From the NCBI GenBank assembly GCA_027486795.1, contig JAIXOI010000006.1:62001-126000 (forward strand): DNA of 64,000 bases, read 5' to 3'. The first letter of the stretch is position 1; each line of letters starts with the position of its first letter. The notes below the pieces were generated by a model that did not search any database, was not told the DNA's origin, and saw only the letters and a program-made list of their open reading frames with translations. Of the stretch, positions 25,421 to 35,465 are shown one piece after another. A program made the position numbers and the translations under genes. The stretch is from Sphingobacteriales bacterium (lineage in GTDB: Bacteria; Bacteroidota; Bacteroidia; Chitinophagales; CAIOSU01).

Positions 25421-27500
25421 ACGCGACATATTATGGCGAATATATCTAGCTTTCTTCCTAGTGGGGATAGCTGGGGCCGCAGTATTGGTGCAAGCTGCCC
25501 GCATACAAATGGTGGAGGGCGAGCACTGGCGCAGTTTGGCCGATAGCACCACTTTGGCCTATGTGCCAATTGATGCCGAGCGCGGTAACATACTGAGCAG
25601 CGATGGCAGTTTATTGGCCACCTCTTTGCCTTTTTTTGAAGTTCGTTTCGATATTAATACCGATGCCCTTACCGATGAAATTTTCAATGCTAGTCGTAAA
25701 GATTTGGCTAAGAGAATGTCAGCTTTTTTTGGCGATAAGAGCGCAACAGATTACGAGAATTTCTTGATTAAAGCGCGCCAATCGGGTCAGCGCTATTTGC
25801 TTATTCGCAAAAACGTTACCTACCCCGAGTTACAGATAATGAAAACGTGGCCCATTTTTGAATTGGGCAGGTACAAAGGTGGCTTTATGGCGATACAGCG
25901 CAACAAGCGCGTAATGCCTTTCCGTATGCTGGCGCACCGCACGATTGGTTACACCCGCGACGATATTAAACCAGTTGGCCTTGAAGGATATTTTGACGAG
26001 GAGTTGGCTGGTGTGCGTGGCAAACGCTTAATGCAAAAGATTTCGGGCGGTGCTTGGATACCCGTTAACGACGAGAACGAGATTAGCTCTGATAATGGTA
26101 AAGACGTACTTACCACGCTGGATGTGAACATGCAGGATGTGGTTGAGTCTGCCTTGCTAAACGCCGTTACCAAACACAATGCCGACCACGGTACTGCCAT
26201 ATTAATGGAGGTATCAACCGGTAAAATAAAAGCCATTGCCAACGTAGGCAAAACCAAAGATAGCTACTGGGAAAACTACAACTACGCCATTGGCGAAGCC
26301 ACTGAGCCAGGTTCTACTATGAAGTTGGCTGCGGCGTTGTCGTTGTTAGAGGATGGTTACATCAGCTTAGATGATAGTATTGATTTGGAGTTGGGCCAAA
26401 AGGACTTTTACGACAAAACGATGAAAGATTCGGAAAAGCACAACCTGCGCAATGTGACCATTAAGCATGCTTTTGAAGTATCTAGCAACGTAGCTTTTGC
26501 TAAACTGATTGATAAGTATTACAGCCATCAGCCAGAGAAATACATTGAGCACCTAAATAAATTTGGGCTGAATGAGTTAACCGGTGTAGAAATTAGCGGC
26601 GAGGCTAGCCCGTATATTAAAGACCCAAGTAGTAGCCATTGGAGCGGCATTTCATTGCCTTGGATGGCAGTGGGCTATGAGTGGCGCCTCACCGCATTGC
26701 AAGTGTTAACCTTTTACAACGCCATTGCAAATGATGGCTATGTGGTAAAGCCATATTTGGTTGATGCGATTCAGAAGAATGGTAAGTTGGTTAAGAAATT
26801 TAAACCAGAGATTTCTTCTCGCCAAATATGCTCTGATAAGAGTTTGAAGCAGGTAAGGGCTATGTTGGAAGGTGTAATACTTAACGGCACAGGCGAGCAC
26901 CTTTACAGCAAAAACTACAAGTTCGCTGGCAAAACCGGCACTTCGCAAATTGTAAAAAGTGGCCGTTACGAAAAGGTTTACCAAGCCTCCTTTGCAGGTT
27001 TCTTCCCTGCCGAAAAGCCTAAATACTCTTGCATAGTGGTTATCAACTCGCCAAGCAATGGCGTGTTTTATGGCGGTTGGGTAGCAGGCCCAGTGTTCCG
27101 AGAAATTGCCGACCAAGTGTATGCTCTAGATATGGAAATACACCCGAGCATGAACGAGTATCAAAAATTTGTGGCCGACAAGATACCATTCATAAAAACC
27201 GGATTTAAGCCTGATGCACTGGAGGTATACGAAACCCTTGGTGTGAAATGCGAAACTGAAACTGACGGGCTATGGGTAGGCAGCAAACGGAAAACCAATA
27301 ACATAGAACTTACCGAGAACACCATAAACGAAAACCTTGTACCTAATGTGCAAGGCATGGGTTTAAAAGATGCCGTGTATTTGCTTGAGAACTATGGTCT
27401 GCAAGTGCAAGTAAAGGGCAAGGGCCGTGTGCGCCAACAATCTATTAACCCGGGCACCGCTGGTGCCAAGGGCCAAACCATACTAATTGAATTGAGCTAA
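25410..27500 (+). CDS. ftsI: Septal penicillin-binding protein FtsI/PBP3 with PASTA domain
   Basis: The monofunctional class B transpeptidase of the divisome. An N-terminal membrane anchor (about residues 9-28) is followed by a dimerisation domain and the transpeptidase domain with all three motifs: S302 in GSTMK, SSN at 358-360, and KTG at 508-510. The last 60 residues (LVPNVQGMGLKDAVYLLENYGL...) form one PASTA domain, as in other Bacteroidota and Gram-positive FtsI/PBP2x proteins. It starts with GTG inside the end of ftsL (11-nt overlap) and its stop overlaps the murE start by 1 nt (TAATG). Confidence 0.96.
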   Translation: MSIKRDILWRIYLAFFLVGIAGAAVLVQAARIQMVEGEHWRSLADSTTLAYVPIDAERGNILSSDGSLLATSLPFFEVRFDINTDALTDEIFNASRKDLAKRMSAFFGDKSATDYENFLIKARQSGQRYLLIRKNVTYPELQIMKTWPIFELGRYKGGFMAIQRNKRVMPFRMLAHRTIGYTRDDIKPVGLEGYFDEELAGVRGKRLMQKISGGAWIPVNDENEISSDNGKDVLTTLDVNMQDVVESALLNAVTKHNADHGTAILMEVSTGKIKAIANVGKTKDSYWENYNYAIGEATEPGSTMKLAAALSLLEDGYISLDDSIDLELGQKDFYDKTMKDSEKHNLRNVTIKHAFEVSSNVAFAKLIDKYYSHQPEKYIEHLNKFGLNELTGVEISGEASPYIKDPSSSHWSGISLPWMAVGYEWRLTALQVLTFYNAIANDGYVVKPYLVDAIQKNGKLVKKFKPEISSRQICSDKSLKQVRAMLEGVILNGTGEHLYSKNYKFAGKTGTSQIVKSGRYEKVYQASFAGFFPAEKPKYSCIVVINSPSNGVFYGGWVAGPVFREIADQVYALDMEIHPSMNEYQKFVADKIPFIKTGFKPDALEVYETLGVKCETETDGLWVGSKRKTNNIELTENTINENLVPNVQGMGLKDAVYLLENYGLQVQVKGKGRVRQQSINPGTAGAKGQTILIELS

Positions 27501-28966
27501 TGAAGCCATTGAAGGACATATTGAAAGGCATCACCCTGCAGGAAACCGTGGGAGACTTAGCAGTTGCTGTACAGCAACTTAGCTTAGACTCTCGTGAGGT
27601 AGCCGCGGGGACGGCCTTCTTTGCCCTGCGTGGCACTGCAGTTGATGGTCATACCTTCATTACTAAGGCAGTAGCGTTGGGTGCTTCGGCTATTGTTTGT
27701 GAGGAAATGCCTACTGAATTGAAAGCGGGTGTTACTTACGTTAAAGTGGCCAATAGCTCAGTATCATTGGGTTATGCGGCTACTAACTTTTACGACAATC
27801 CTTCTAGCAAACTAAAGCTGGTGGCGGTTACGGGCACCAATGGCAAAACCTCTACGGTTACCATGTGCTACGAGCTGTTCCGCACCTTGGGCTATAAAGT
27901 GGGCTTGCTATCTACCGTGCGCAATTTGATTGACCAAGTAGAAGTGCCAGCCACGCACACCACCCCGAACGCTATTGCTTTAAACGCTTTGTTGTCCGAG
28001 ATGGTAGATGCTGGTTGCGCGTTTGCCTTTATGGAAGCCAGCAGTCACGCTATTGTGCAACACCGTACTAGCGGTTTGCAGTTTACAGGTGCAGCCTTTA
28101 CCAACATTACCCACGACCATTTAGACTACCACGGTACTTTCGATAATTACATTGCTGCTAAAAAGCAGTTGTTCGATGAGTTGCCGAAATCGGCTTTTGC
28201 ATTAACCAATATTGACGAAAAGCGCGGTCGTGTAATGGTGCAGAATACCAATGCCAGCATCAAAACCTATAGCCTTAGCCGTATTGCCGATTTCAAAGGC
28301 CGTATCGTTGAGAACTCGTTCGATGGTTTGATATTGGATGTGGATGGCGTTGAGATGCACACTCGCTTAATCGGCGAATTCAATGCCTACAACCTAATGA
28401 CCGTTTACGGCATAGCCATGCTTTTAGGCGGCGATAAACTTGAAGTGCTAAGCGCCATTAGCAACCTAGCCTCTGCCGAGGGAAGATTCGATTATGTGGT
28501 GTCGCTCAAGCAAAAAATAGTGGGTATAGTGGACTATGCTCATACACCCGATGCACTTAAAAAAGTACTATCAACCATACAAGCCATTCGCACCGGCAAC
28601 GAGCAAGTAATAACCGTAGTGGGTTGTGGTGGCAACCGCGACAGAGAGAAGCGCCCAGTGATGGCTCGCATCGCTTGCGAATTGAGCAGCCGCGTAATAC
28701 TTACCAGCGATAACCCGCGCAACGAAGATCCAGCCGAGATATTGAGGGAAATGCAAGCGGGTGTAACACCCGTATTTGCCAATCGCGTGCTTACCATACA
28801 AGACCGTAAAGAAGCCATCCGCACTGCATGTGCGTTGGCGCAACCAACCGATATAGTGCTGGTGGCTGGCAAAGGCCATGAGAAGTACCAAGATGTAGCG
28901 GGGGTAAAACACCCTTTTGATGATAAGAGGATTTTGGCTGAAACCCTTAAAGAACTAGACAAGTAA
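27500..28966 (+). CDS. murE: UDP-N-acetylmuramoyl-tripeptide synthetase MurE
   Basis: Adds the third amino acid to UDP-MurNAc-L-Ala-D-Glu with ATP. The Mur ligase P-loop [13 protein letters not shown] (residues ~111-123), the [13 protein letters not shown] segment carrying metal ligands, and [10 protein letters not shown] near 410 are intact. The DNPR sequence is the known mark of enzymes specific for meso-diaminopimelate rather than lysine, so the wall should be of the mDAP type. 488 residues is normal. It overlaps ftsI and mraY by 1 nt each. Confidence 0.97.
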   Translation: MKPLKDILKGITLQETVGDLAVAVQQLSLDSREVAAGTAFFALRGTAVDGHTFITKAVALGASAIVCEEMPTELKAGVTYVKVANSSVSLGYAATNFYDNPSSKLKLVAVTGTNGKTSTVTMCYELFRTLGYKVGLLSTVRNLIDQVEVPATHTTPNAIALNALLSEMVDAGCAFAFMEASSHAIVQHRTSGLQFTGAAFTNITHDHLDYHGTFDNYIAAKKQLFDELPKSAFALTNIDEKRGRVMVQNTNASIKTYSLSRIADFKGRIVENSFDGLILDVDGVEMHTRLIGEFNAYNLMTVYGIAMLLGGDKLEVLSAISNLASAEGRFDYVVSLKQKIVGIVDYAHTPDALKKVLSTIQAIRTGNEQVITVVGCGGNRDREKRPVMARIACELSSRVILTSDNPRNEDPAEILREMQAGVTPVFANRVLTIQDRKEAIRTACALAQPTDIVLVAGKGHEKYQDVAGVKHPFDDKRILAETLKELDK

Positions 28967-30213
28967 TGTTGTACTATCTGTTCACATATCTCGATAAAGT
29001 GTTCGACCTGCCAGGTGCGGGGCTGTTCCAGTTCATCACCTTTAGGGCGGCTGCGGCTATTCTGGTATCGCTATTAATTTCATTAGTATTTGGTGGCCGT
29101 TTGGTAAACTACCTACGTCGCCGCCAAGTAGGCGAAACCGTTCGCGATTTGGGCTTAGATGGTCAATTGCAAAAGCAAGGTACTCCAACCATGGGTGGCT
29201 TAATTATTCTAGCGGCCATTTTCATCCCAACAGTTTTATTCGCCAAGTTAGAGAACATCTACATCCTATTGATGCTATTGGTAACCGTATGGATGGGAGC
29301 CATTGGCTTTATTGATGATTACATCAAAGTGTTTAAAAAGGACAAGCGTGGCTTGGCTGGCAAATTCAAAGTGATTGGCCAAGTAAGTTTGGGTTTGATT
29401 GTAGGTTCAGTGCTGTACTTTCACCCGAGTGTTACCGTTCGTGAGCCAGTGGCAGCTACCAACGGGCAAGTGCAAGCAATGGTTAGCCCACAAGGTTTTC
29501 AAGCAGATACCACTACCGTTTATCACGATGTAAAGAAGATTACCACCACTATTCCTTTCGTAAAAGGTAATGAGTTTGATTATACCAGACTAATAAGCTG
29601 GATAGGCCCGGAAGCCGCTACATACGGCTGGTTGATTTTTATTCCGGTGGTTATTTTCATTATAACCGCAGTAAGCAACGGTGCCAATATTACTGATGGC
29701 ATTGATGGCTTGGCTACGGGCACTTCGGCTATTGCGGCTTTTACTTTGCTAGTATTTGCCTATATATCGGGTAACATCGTATTCTCCAACTACCTAAGCA
29801 TTATGTACTTGCCACAAACCGGCGAGCTAGTAATTTTCATTGCTGCCTTCATTGGTGCTTGCGTGGGTTTTCTTTGGTACAACTCATTTCCAGCCCAAGT
29901 ATTTATGGGCGATACAGGTAGTTTGGCTTTGGGCGGCATCATCGCTGTACTGGCTATTATCGTTCGTAAAGAGCTGCTTATCCCAATTCTATGTGGGGTG
30001 TTTGTTGCCGAAAACTTATCGGTAATGCTACAGGTAGGCTATTTCAAATACACCAAGAACAAATACGGCGAGGGTCGTCGCATATTCAAAATGGCCCCGC
30101 TTCATCACCATTTTCAAAAATTGGGCATGCACGAGTCTAAAATCGTTACCCGCTTCTGGATAGTAGGTATCATGTTGGCCGTGCTCACCATTGTAACTTT
30201 AAAAATCCGTTAG
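28966..30213 (+). CDS. mraY: Phospho-N-acetylmuramoyl-pentapeptide-transferase MraY
   Basis: Makes lipid I by moving phospho-MurNAc-pentapeptide from UDP to undecaprenyl phosphate in the inner membrane. Polytopic, with the catalytic motifs GFIDDYIKV (~106), [12 protein letters not shown] (~243), [12 protein letters not shown] (~316) and the C-terminal [11 protein letters not shown]. It is about 55 residues longer than E. coli MraY because of an insert after the fourth span (about residues 155-205, rich in Thr, Val and Gln), which is common in Bacteroidota. It shares a TAATG junction with murE and is followed 3 nt later by murD. Confidence 0.97.
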   Translation: MLYYLFTYLDKVFDLPGAGLFQFITFRAAAAILVSLLISLVFGGRLVNYLRRRQVGETVRDLGLDGQLQKQGTPTMGGLIILAAIFIPTVLFAKLENIYILLMLLVTVWMGAIGFIDDYIKVFKKDKRGLAGKFKVIGQVSLGLIVGSVLYFHPSVTVREPVAATNGQVQAMVSPQGFQADTTTVYHDVKKITTTIPFVKGNEFDYTRLISWIGPEAATYGWLIFIPVVIFIITAVSNGANITDGIDGLATGTSAIAAFTLLVFAYISGNIVFSNYLSIMYLPQTGELVIFIAAFIGACVGFLWYNSFPAQVFMGDTGSLALGGIIAVLAIIVRKELLIPILCGVFVAENLSVMLQVGYFKYTKNKYGEGRRIFKMAPLHHHFQKLGMHESKIVTRFWIVGIMLAVLTIVTLKIR

Positions 30214-30216
30214 TCC

Positions 30217-31554
30217 GTGGGTAAAAAACTAGTCATACTGGGTGGTGCGGAGAGTGGGGTAGGAGCAGCAGTGCTCGGCCTTAAGAAGGGCTATGAGGTA
30301 TTTGTGTCTGATAATGGTATTATCAAAGACCGTTACAAACCACTATACCAACGCTTCAACATCGAGTTCGAAGAAGGCGGCCACACCGAGGCTAGGCTTT
30401 TCGAAGCTGATTTGATTGTGAAGAGCCCAGGCATCCCTGAGAAAGCAGGTATTATCAAAAAACTTCGCGACAAGGGTAAAACCATTATCTCTGAAATTGA
30501 ATTTGCCAGCCGCTATACCAATGCCAAAATCATTGCCATAACTGGCAGCAATGGCAAATCAACTTGCACGAGCCTTACTTACCACATCCTTAAAAGGGCA
30601 GGTTTCAAAGTAGGTTTGGCGGGCAATATCGGCCAGAGCTTTGCATTGCAAGTAGCCTTAGAAAAATTTGACTATTACGTAGTGGAAGTGAGCAGCTTTC
30701 AGTTGGACGACATCGGTCCTAGTTTCAAGCCAAATGTTGCAGTGCTACTCAACATTACCCCAGACCACTTGGATAGGTACGACTATAAGTTCGAGAACTA
30801 TGTAGCCAGCAAATTCAAGATTATCCAAAATCAAGACAAGAACGATCACTTCATCTATTGCGCCGATGACCACGTGGTATCTGAAGTATTGCGCACCAAT
30901 GAAATAGCGGCCCAGACTTACGCCTTTGGCCTGGAACACCAACCAGAGTATGTGGCCTACACCGAAGAAGACCAACTCATCATTAACTATAAAACCGAAT
31001 TTAAGATGTCAATTAACGAACTAGCCCTAGTAGGAAAGCATAACGTTTACAATTCAATGGCCGCAGGGATTGCAGCCCGTATATACGACATCCGTAAAGA
31101 GGTTATCCGCGAGAGTTTGTCTGATTTTCAGAGCCTTGACCACCGTTTGGAGTTTGTAGCCAAAGTAGGTGGCGTAGAGTATATCAACGACTCAAAAGCA
31201 ACTAATGTGAACAGCACTTGGTATGCCTTAGAAAGCATGACCAAACCAGTTATCTGGATAGTGGGTGGTGTTGACAAAGGCAACGACTACGAGATTTTGA
31301 AAGCCATTGTGCAGAAGAAAGTAAAAGCGATTGTTTGCCTAGGCGAAAATAACCTGCGCATACACGAAGCTTTTTCTCGCTACGTAGATATTTTGGTGAA
31401 TACCATGAGTGCCGAAGATGCGGTACAATCAGCGCACAACCTAGCCGACAAAGGCGATGTGGTTTTGCTATCACCGGCCTGCGCCAGTTTCGATTTGTTC
31501 GAAAACTATGAAGACCGTGGTAACCAGTTTAAAGCTAGCGTGCGAGCACTTTGA
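30217..31554 (+). CDS. murD: UDP-N-acetylmuramoylalanine--D-glutamate ligase MurD
   Basis: Adds D-Glu to UDP-MurNAc-L-Ala. N-terminal UDP-binding domain (KKLVILGGAESGVGAAVLGLKKG), ATP-binding ITGSNGKSTCTSLTYH (~109-124), LLNITPDHLDRYDYKFENY and the C-terminal domain with YINDSKATN and LLSPACASFDLFENYEDRG are all present; 445 residues is usual. The start is GTG at 30217, supported by the position of the N-terminal Rossmann motif and the 3-nt gap after mraY. The only sizeable gap in the dcw cluster follows this gene. Confidence 0.97.
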   Translation: MGKKLVILGGAESGVGAAVLGLKKGYEVFVSDNGIIKDRYKPLYQRFNIEFEEGGHTEARLFEADLIVKSPGIPEKAGIIKKLRDKGKTIISEIEFASRYTNAKIIAITGSNGKSTCTSLTYHILKRAGFKVGLAGNIGQSFALQVALEKFDYYVVEVSSFQLDDIGPSFKPNVAVLLNITPDHLDRYDYKFENYVASKFKIIQNQDKNDHFIYCADDHVVSEVLRTNEIAAQTYAFGLEHQPEYVAYTEEDQLIINYKTEFKMSINELALVGKHNVYNSMAAGIAARIYDIRKEVIRESLSDFQSLDHRLEFVAKVGGVEYINDSKATNVNSTWYALESMTKPVIWIVGGVDKGNDYEILKAIVQKKVKAIVCLGENNLRIHEAFSRYVDILVNTMSAEDAVQSAHNLADKGDVVLLSPACASFDLFENYEDRGNQFKASVRAL

Positions 31555-31560
31555 GCATGC

Positions 31561-31720
31561 ACAATGTACAATGTACGATGTACAAAGTACAATGTTTAAA
31601 ATTGAAGGATGAGTAGGAGTATAAAATGAGTTGGCTTGAAATGTTAGGAAAGTACTAATCGAAAGGAGATAATCAATACATAAAACTATATCGTACTTTG
31701 TACCTCGTACATCGTACATC
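31561..31720. repeat. Inverted pair of 7-nt repeat arrays between murD and ftsW
   Basis: The left array at 31561-31594 reads in 7-nt units AATGTAC, AATGTAC, GATGTAC, AAAGTAC, AATGTTT (units begin at 31562). The right array at 31689-31720 has units CGTACTT, TGTACCT, CGTACAT, CGTACAT. The right is roughly the reverse complement of the left (both contain ATGTACGATGTAC in one orientation), so the transcript could fold into a long imperfect stem enclosing about 95 nt. The right arm ends 10 nt before the ftsW ATG. Confidence 0.6.
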
Positions 31721-31730
31721 AATTTTGAAG

Positions 31731-32942
31731 ATGGAACAACTGCTTAAAAAACTGGAAGGGGATAAATGGATTTGGGCCATAGTGGCTGCCCTATCCCTTT
31801 TAAGTTTGTTGGCAGTGTACAGCAGCACAGGCACATTGGCCTATAAATATCAAAGCGGTAACGCAGAATATTATTTGCTTAAGCACACCATGTTGTTAAT
31901 GTTTGGGTTGTTTTTGATGTACGTGGCACATTTAATGCCTTATCGCTGGTATGCCCGTATCGCACAAATAGCGTTGTATGCATCTATTCCTTTGTTGGCG
32001 TATACACTAATTTTCGGTTCGGATATTAACGATGCGAAACGTTGGATTACCTTGCCTCTTATCAATCTTAGTTTCCAAACCAGCGATTTGGCCAAGCTGG
32101 CGTTGTTGATGTTTTTGGCACGTACGCTTACCGTTAAGCAGCAAAACATAAAAGACTTTGGTTCAGCGTTTGTGCCAGTTATATTGCCGGTTTTTGTGGT
32201 GTGTGCGCTTATTATGCCTGCCAACCTATCTACGGCAGCGGTGCTATTTACCACTTGCATTATTGTAATGTTCATTGGTAGGGTTAGCTGGAAACATATC
32301 ATTGGGCTAATTGTATTGAGTGTAGTTTCGGGTGCATTGTTTGTAGCGCTGTTGTTTGCATTGCCAAAAGAGATGCTAAACGAAACGGGCCGTATGGGTA
32401 CTTGGCGAACTAGGATTGAATCGTTTACCGATAGTAGTCAAGAACTATCGTATCAAGCCCAGCAATCTAAAATCGCGATTTCAAAAGGTGGATTTATCGG
32501 TCAAGGGCCGGGCAAGAGTATGCAGCGCAACTTTTTGCCACACCCGTATTCCGATTTTATTTACGCCATTATTATAGAAGAGTATGGCCTTATAGGCGGT
32601 GCATTTGTGCTGTTCTTGTACTTGGCTTTTTTATATCGTTGTATCCGTATAGTTGCCAAAAGCCCGAAAGCTTTTGGTGCATTTTTGGCCGTGGGTTTGG
32701 GGTTGAGCTTGGTGTTCCAGGCCATCATCCACATGGCCGTATCTGTAAACCTGCTGCCTGTAACGGGATTGACCCTCCCCTTTGTGAGTATGGGCGGCAC
32801 AAGCATGTTTTTTACCAGCATTGCCGTGGGCATTATTTTGAGTGTTAGCCGCAGTGTTGACCAGGAAACCGCAGCAGATATTAACCCTGAAGAAGCAGAA
32901 GACAAACCAACCAAAACCGTAGGTAAACTTGCAACAGCATAA
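31731..32942 (+). CDS. ftsW: Septal peptidoglycan glycosyltransferase FtsW (SEDS family)
   Basis: The SEDS-family polymerase that works with FtsI at the septum. About ten membrane spans over 403 residues; conserved segments LINLSFQTSDLAKLALLMFLAR, the periplasmic PHPYSDFIYAIIIEEYGLIGG and LPVTGLTLPFVSMGGTSMF are intact. The frame extends upstream to a TTG at 31698, but that extension is made of the 7-nt repeat array, so ATG 31731 (MEQLLKKLEGDKWIW) is chosen. Its last 14 nt overlap the murG start. Confidence 0.95.
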   Translation: MEQLLKKLEGDKWIWAIVAALSLLSLLAVYSSTGTLAYKYQSGNAEYYLLKHTMLLMFGLFLMYVAHLMPYRWYARIAQIALYASIPLLAYTLIFGSDINDAKRWITLPLINLSFQTSDLAKLALLMFLARTLTVKQQNIKDFGSAFVPVILPVFVVCALIMPANLSTAAVLFTTCIIVMFIGRVSWKHIIGLIVLSVVSGALFVALLFALPKEMLNETGRMGTWRTRIESFTDSSQELSYQAQQSKIAISKGGFIGQGPGKSMQRNFLPHPYSDFIYAIIIEEYGLIGGAFVLFLYLAFLYRCIRIVAKSPKAFGAFLAVGLGLSLVFQAIIHMAVSVNLLPVTGLTLPFVSMGGTSMFFTSIAVGIILSVSRSVDQETAADINPEEAEDKPTKTVGKLATA

Positions 32943-34035
32943 CCCATATCGCATACTTATAAGCGGCGGCGGCACTGGCGGGCACATTTTCCCAGCCATA
33001 GCTATAGCCAATGCTTTGAAAGCCCGCGACCCGCGAACAGCGTTTCTGTTTGTTGGCGCCGAGGGCCGTATGGAAATGCAAAAGGTACCTGAGGCTGGTT
33101 ATGCCATTGAAGGCTTGAATATTACTGGTTTTCAACGTGGCAATTTGTTGAAGAACTTCAGTTTGCCATTCAAAATTGCCAGCAGCCTAATGAAAGCCAA
33201 TAGCATCATCAGCAACTTTAAGCCCGATGTGGTTGTAGGTGTGGGTGGTTTTGCAAGTGGCCCGGTTATGTGGGTGGGTGCTAAAAAGGGTATACCAGTT
33301 TTGGTACAAGAGCAAAACCAATTTGCGGGTATGACCAATAAACTGGTAGCCAACAAAGCCAATAAGTTTTGTGTAGCCTACGAAGGCATGGAGCGCTTCT
33401 TCCCGAAGGATAAAATTGTGATAACCGGCAACCCAGTGCGTGCCGAGATATTGAACCGCAACGTTACCCGCCAAGATGCTATAATCCACTTTAACCTAGA
33501 ACCAAACAAAAAGACCATCCTGATTATTGGCGGCAGTTTGGGTGCAAGGGCTGTTAACAATGCCATCAAAAAGGATATTGCACTGTTGCAAAATAGCGGA
33601 CACCAAGTACTTTGGCAAACGGGCAAAATATACTTCGAGGAAATGAAAGCCGCTGCACAAGACTATGCCGATGTGCATGCCATGGAGTTTATAAAGCGCA
33701 TGGATTTAGCCTATGAAGTAGCCGATGTCATTATCTCTCGCGCTGGTGCTATTTCTATTTCGGAGTTGTGCTTAGTGGGTAAGCCAGTTATTTTGCTGCC
33801 TAGCCCCAACGTAACCGAAGACCACCAAACATACAACGCGCAAGCATTAGTGGATAAGAGTGCGGCGATTATGATAAAAGATGCAGTTGCTAACCAAGAG
33901 CTAGTGCCTGCAGTATTGGCATTGCTTAGCGATAACCAACAGCAACAACTCCTGGCAGAAAATATTAAAAAACTAGGTATAGCTAATGCAACTGAGCGTA
34001 TTGCTGACGAAGTAATAAAATTGATTAAGAAATGA
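32929..34035 (+). CDS. murG: UDP-N-acetylglucosamine transferase MurG
   Basis: Makes lipid II by adding GlcNAc to lipid I on the inner face of the membrane. The GT-B fold motifs are present: ISGGGTGGHIFPAIAIA near residues 11-27, GVGGFASGPVM, IIGGSLGARAVNNAI, and SRAGAISISELCLVGKPVILLPSP with TEDHQTYNAQAL near the C-terminus. The start is TTG at 32929 inside the end of ftsW; no ATG or GTG lies between it and the essential glycine loop, so an unusual start codon is required. It overlaps murC by 4 nt. Confidence 0.95.
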   Translation: MQQHNPYRILISGGGTGGHIFPAIAIANALKARDPRTAFLFVGAEGRMEMQKVPEAGYAIEGLNITGFQRGNLLKNFSLPFKIASSLMKANSIISNFKPDVVVGVGGFASGPVMWVGAKKGIPVLVQEQNQFAGMTNKLVANKANKFCVAYEGMERFFPKDKIVITGNPVRAEILNRNVTRQDAIIHFNLEPNKKTILIIGGSLGARAVNNAIKKDIALLQNSGHQVLWQTGKIYFEEMKAAAQDYADVHAMEFIKRMDLAYEVADVIISRAGAISISELCLVGKPVILLPSPNVTEDHQTYNAQALVDKSAAIMIKDAVANQELVPAVLALLSDNQQQQLLAENIKKLGIANATERIADEVIKLIKK

Positions 34036-35465
34036 ACCTAGGAACGGTACATAGCGTATTTTTCATCGGCATTGGCGGCATTGGTATGAGCTCCTTGGCA
34101 CGGTACTTTCGCCACATTGGCGCGAAGGTGGCTGGCTATGACCGCACGGAAACCGCCCTTACCAAGCAATTGGTTGCCGAAGGAATGGCAGTTCATTATG
34201 AAGATATTATTGCTTTGATTCCTGCCGATGCAGAGTTGGTTATTTATACCCCTGCTATCCCAAAAGACCATAAGCAATTCAATTACCTAAAAAACGAAGG
34301 TAAACTGTTGGTATTGAAACGCTCTGAAGTGTTGGAGATTCTCACCAAGGATAAGTTTACCATTGCTATTGGTGGCAGCCACGGCAAAACCACCGTAACC
34401 AGCATGACAGCTCATGTGCTTACGCACAGCGGCTATGGTTGTACCGCATTTTTGGGTGGTATAGCAACCAACTATCACAGCAACTTTATAGCTGGCAACC
34501 CTGATGTAATAGTGGTTGAAGCCGATGAGTTTGACCGCTCTTTTTTGCGTTTGCACCCAAATATTACCGTTATTACTGCCGTTGATACCGACCACTTGGA
34601 CATATACGGTAGCCGCGAGGCTATTGAAGATACTTTTGTAGAGTTTGTAAGCAAACTACAGCCTAACGGTAAAGTGATTGCCCATCAAGACGTTACCATT
34701 CTGCCAAGGATTAAGGATAAAGAAGTATTGACGTATGGCATAATTGATGGAGCAGATTATCAAGCAACGAATATTCAAGTAGCTGGCGGTAAGTTTCAGT
34801 TTGAAGTAGAGAGTGAGTTAGAGAGCGAGCGCGAAAAAAATCAACCCGCAACTAATGTCATACTGAGCGGAGCCGAAGTACGTAACTCGCAACTCGCAAC
34901 CCTAGCTATGGGCGGCCGCCACAATGTGCTCAACGCAACTGCTGCCATGGCAGTAGGTTTGCAGTTAGGTATTAGCATGGATAAAATAGCCACCGCCATC
35001 ACTAGTTTTAAAGGTATTCAAAGGCGCTTTGAGTATGTTATCAATACTCCCGAGTTGGTTTACATTGACGACTACGCCCACCACCCCGAGGAAATACGTG
35101 CCTGCATTAGTGGGGTTAGGGAGTTATTTCCGGGTAAGCGCATTACAGCTGTTTTTCAGCCACACTTGTTTAGCCGTACCAACGATTTATATCCTGGTTT
35201 TGCCGAAAGCTTGCAACTGGCCGATGAAGTGATATTGTTGAATATATACCCAGCCCGCGAATTGCCGATGTTGGGCGTTACCAGCGAATTGATATTGAAT
35301 GCTATAGAAGGCACTAGTAAAGAACTAGTAGCCGATGCCAATTTGATAAAAGTTTTAGCCAGCCGCCCTTTGGAGGTTTTGTTGACCATAGGCGCAGGCG
35401 ATATTGATAAGCAAGTAGCAAAAATCAAAGATTATTTTACCCCTGAAAACCAAGCGAAAGCATGA
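34032..35465 (+). CDS. murC: UDP-N-acetylmuramate--L-alanine ligase MurC, with in-frame repeat insertion
   Basis: Adds L-Ala to UDP-MurNAc. GIGGIGMSSLARYFRHIGAKV (N-terminal Rossmann), IGGSHGKTTVTSM (P-loop), EADEFDRSFLRLHPNITVITAVDTDHLD, GRHNVLNATAAMAVG and YIDDYAHHPEEIRA are all intact, so the enzyme should work. Just before the GRHN motif, residues about 262-291 (LESEREKNQPATNVILSGAEVRNSQLATLAM region) are extra relative to my memory of the family and are encoded by a copy of a dispersed repeat (34856-34902). At 477 residues it is somewhat long. It overlaps murG and ftsQ by 4 nt each. Confidence 0.96.
   Translation: MNLGTVHSVFFIGIGGIGMSSLARYFRHIGAKVAGYDRTETALTKQLVAEGMAVHYEDIIALIPADAELVIYTPAIPKDHKQFNYLKNEGKLLVLKRSEVLEILTKDKFTIAIGGSHGKTTVTSMTAHVLTHSGYGCTAFLGGIATNYHSNFIAGNPDVIVVEADEFDRSFLRLHPNITVITAVDTDHLDIYGSREAIEDTFVEFVSKLQPNGKVIAHQDVTILPRIKDKEVLTYGIIDGADYQATNIQVAGGKFQFEVESELESEREKNQPATNVILSGAEVRNSQLATLAMGGRHNVLNATAAMAVGLQLGISMDKIATAITSFKGIQRRFEYVINTPELVYIDDYAHHPEEIRACISGVRELFPGKRITAVFQPHLFSRTNDLYPGFAESLQLADEVILLNIYPARELPMLGVTSELILNAIEGTSKELVADANLIKVLASRPLEVLLTIGAGDIDKQVAKIKDYFTPENQAKA
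34856..34902 (+). repeat. Dispersed repeat element inside murC
   Basis: Contains CTGAGCGGAGCCGAA preceded by TGTCATA, followed by a 7-nt array CGTAACT, CGCAACT, CGCAACC. The first 22 nt (34856-34877) match 20 of 22 bases of the reverse complement of 43868-43889 downstream of proS, where the same kind of AACTCGT array is also adjacent. Here it is translated in frame as about 16 residues. Confidence 0.7.
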
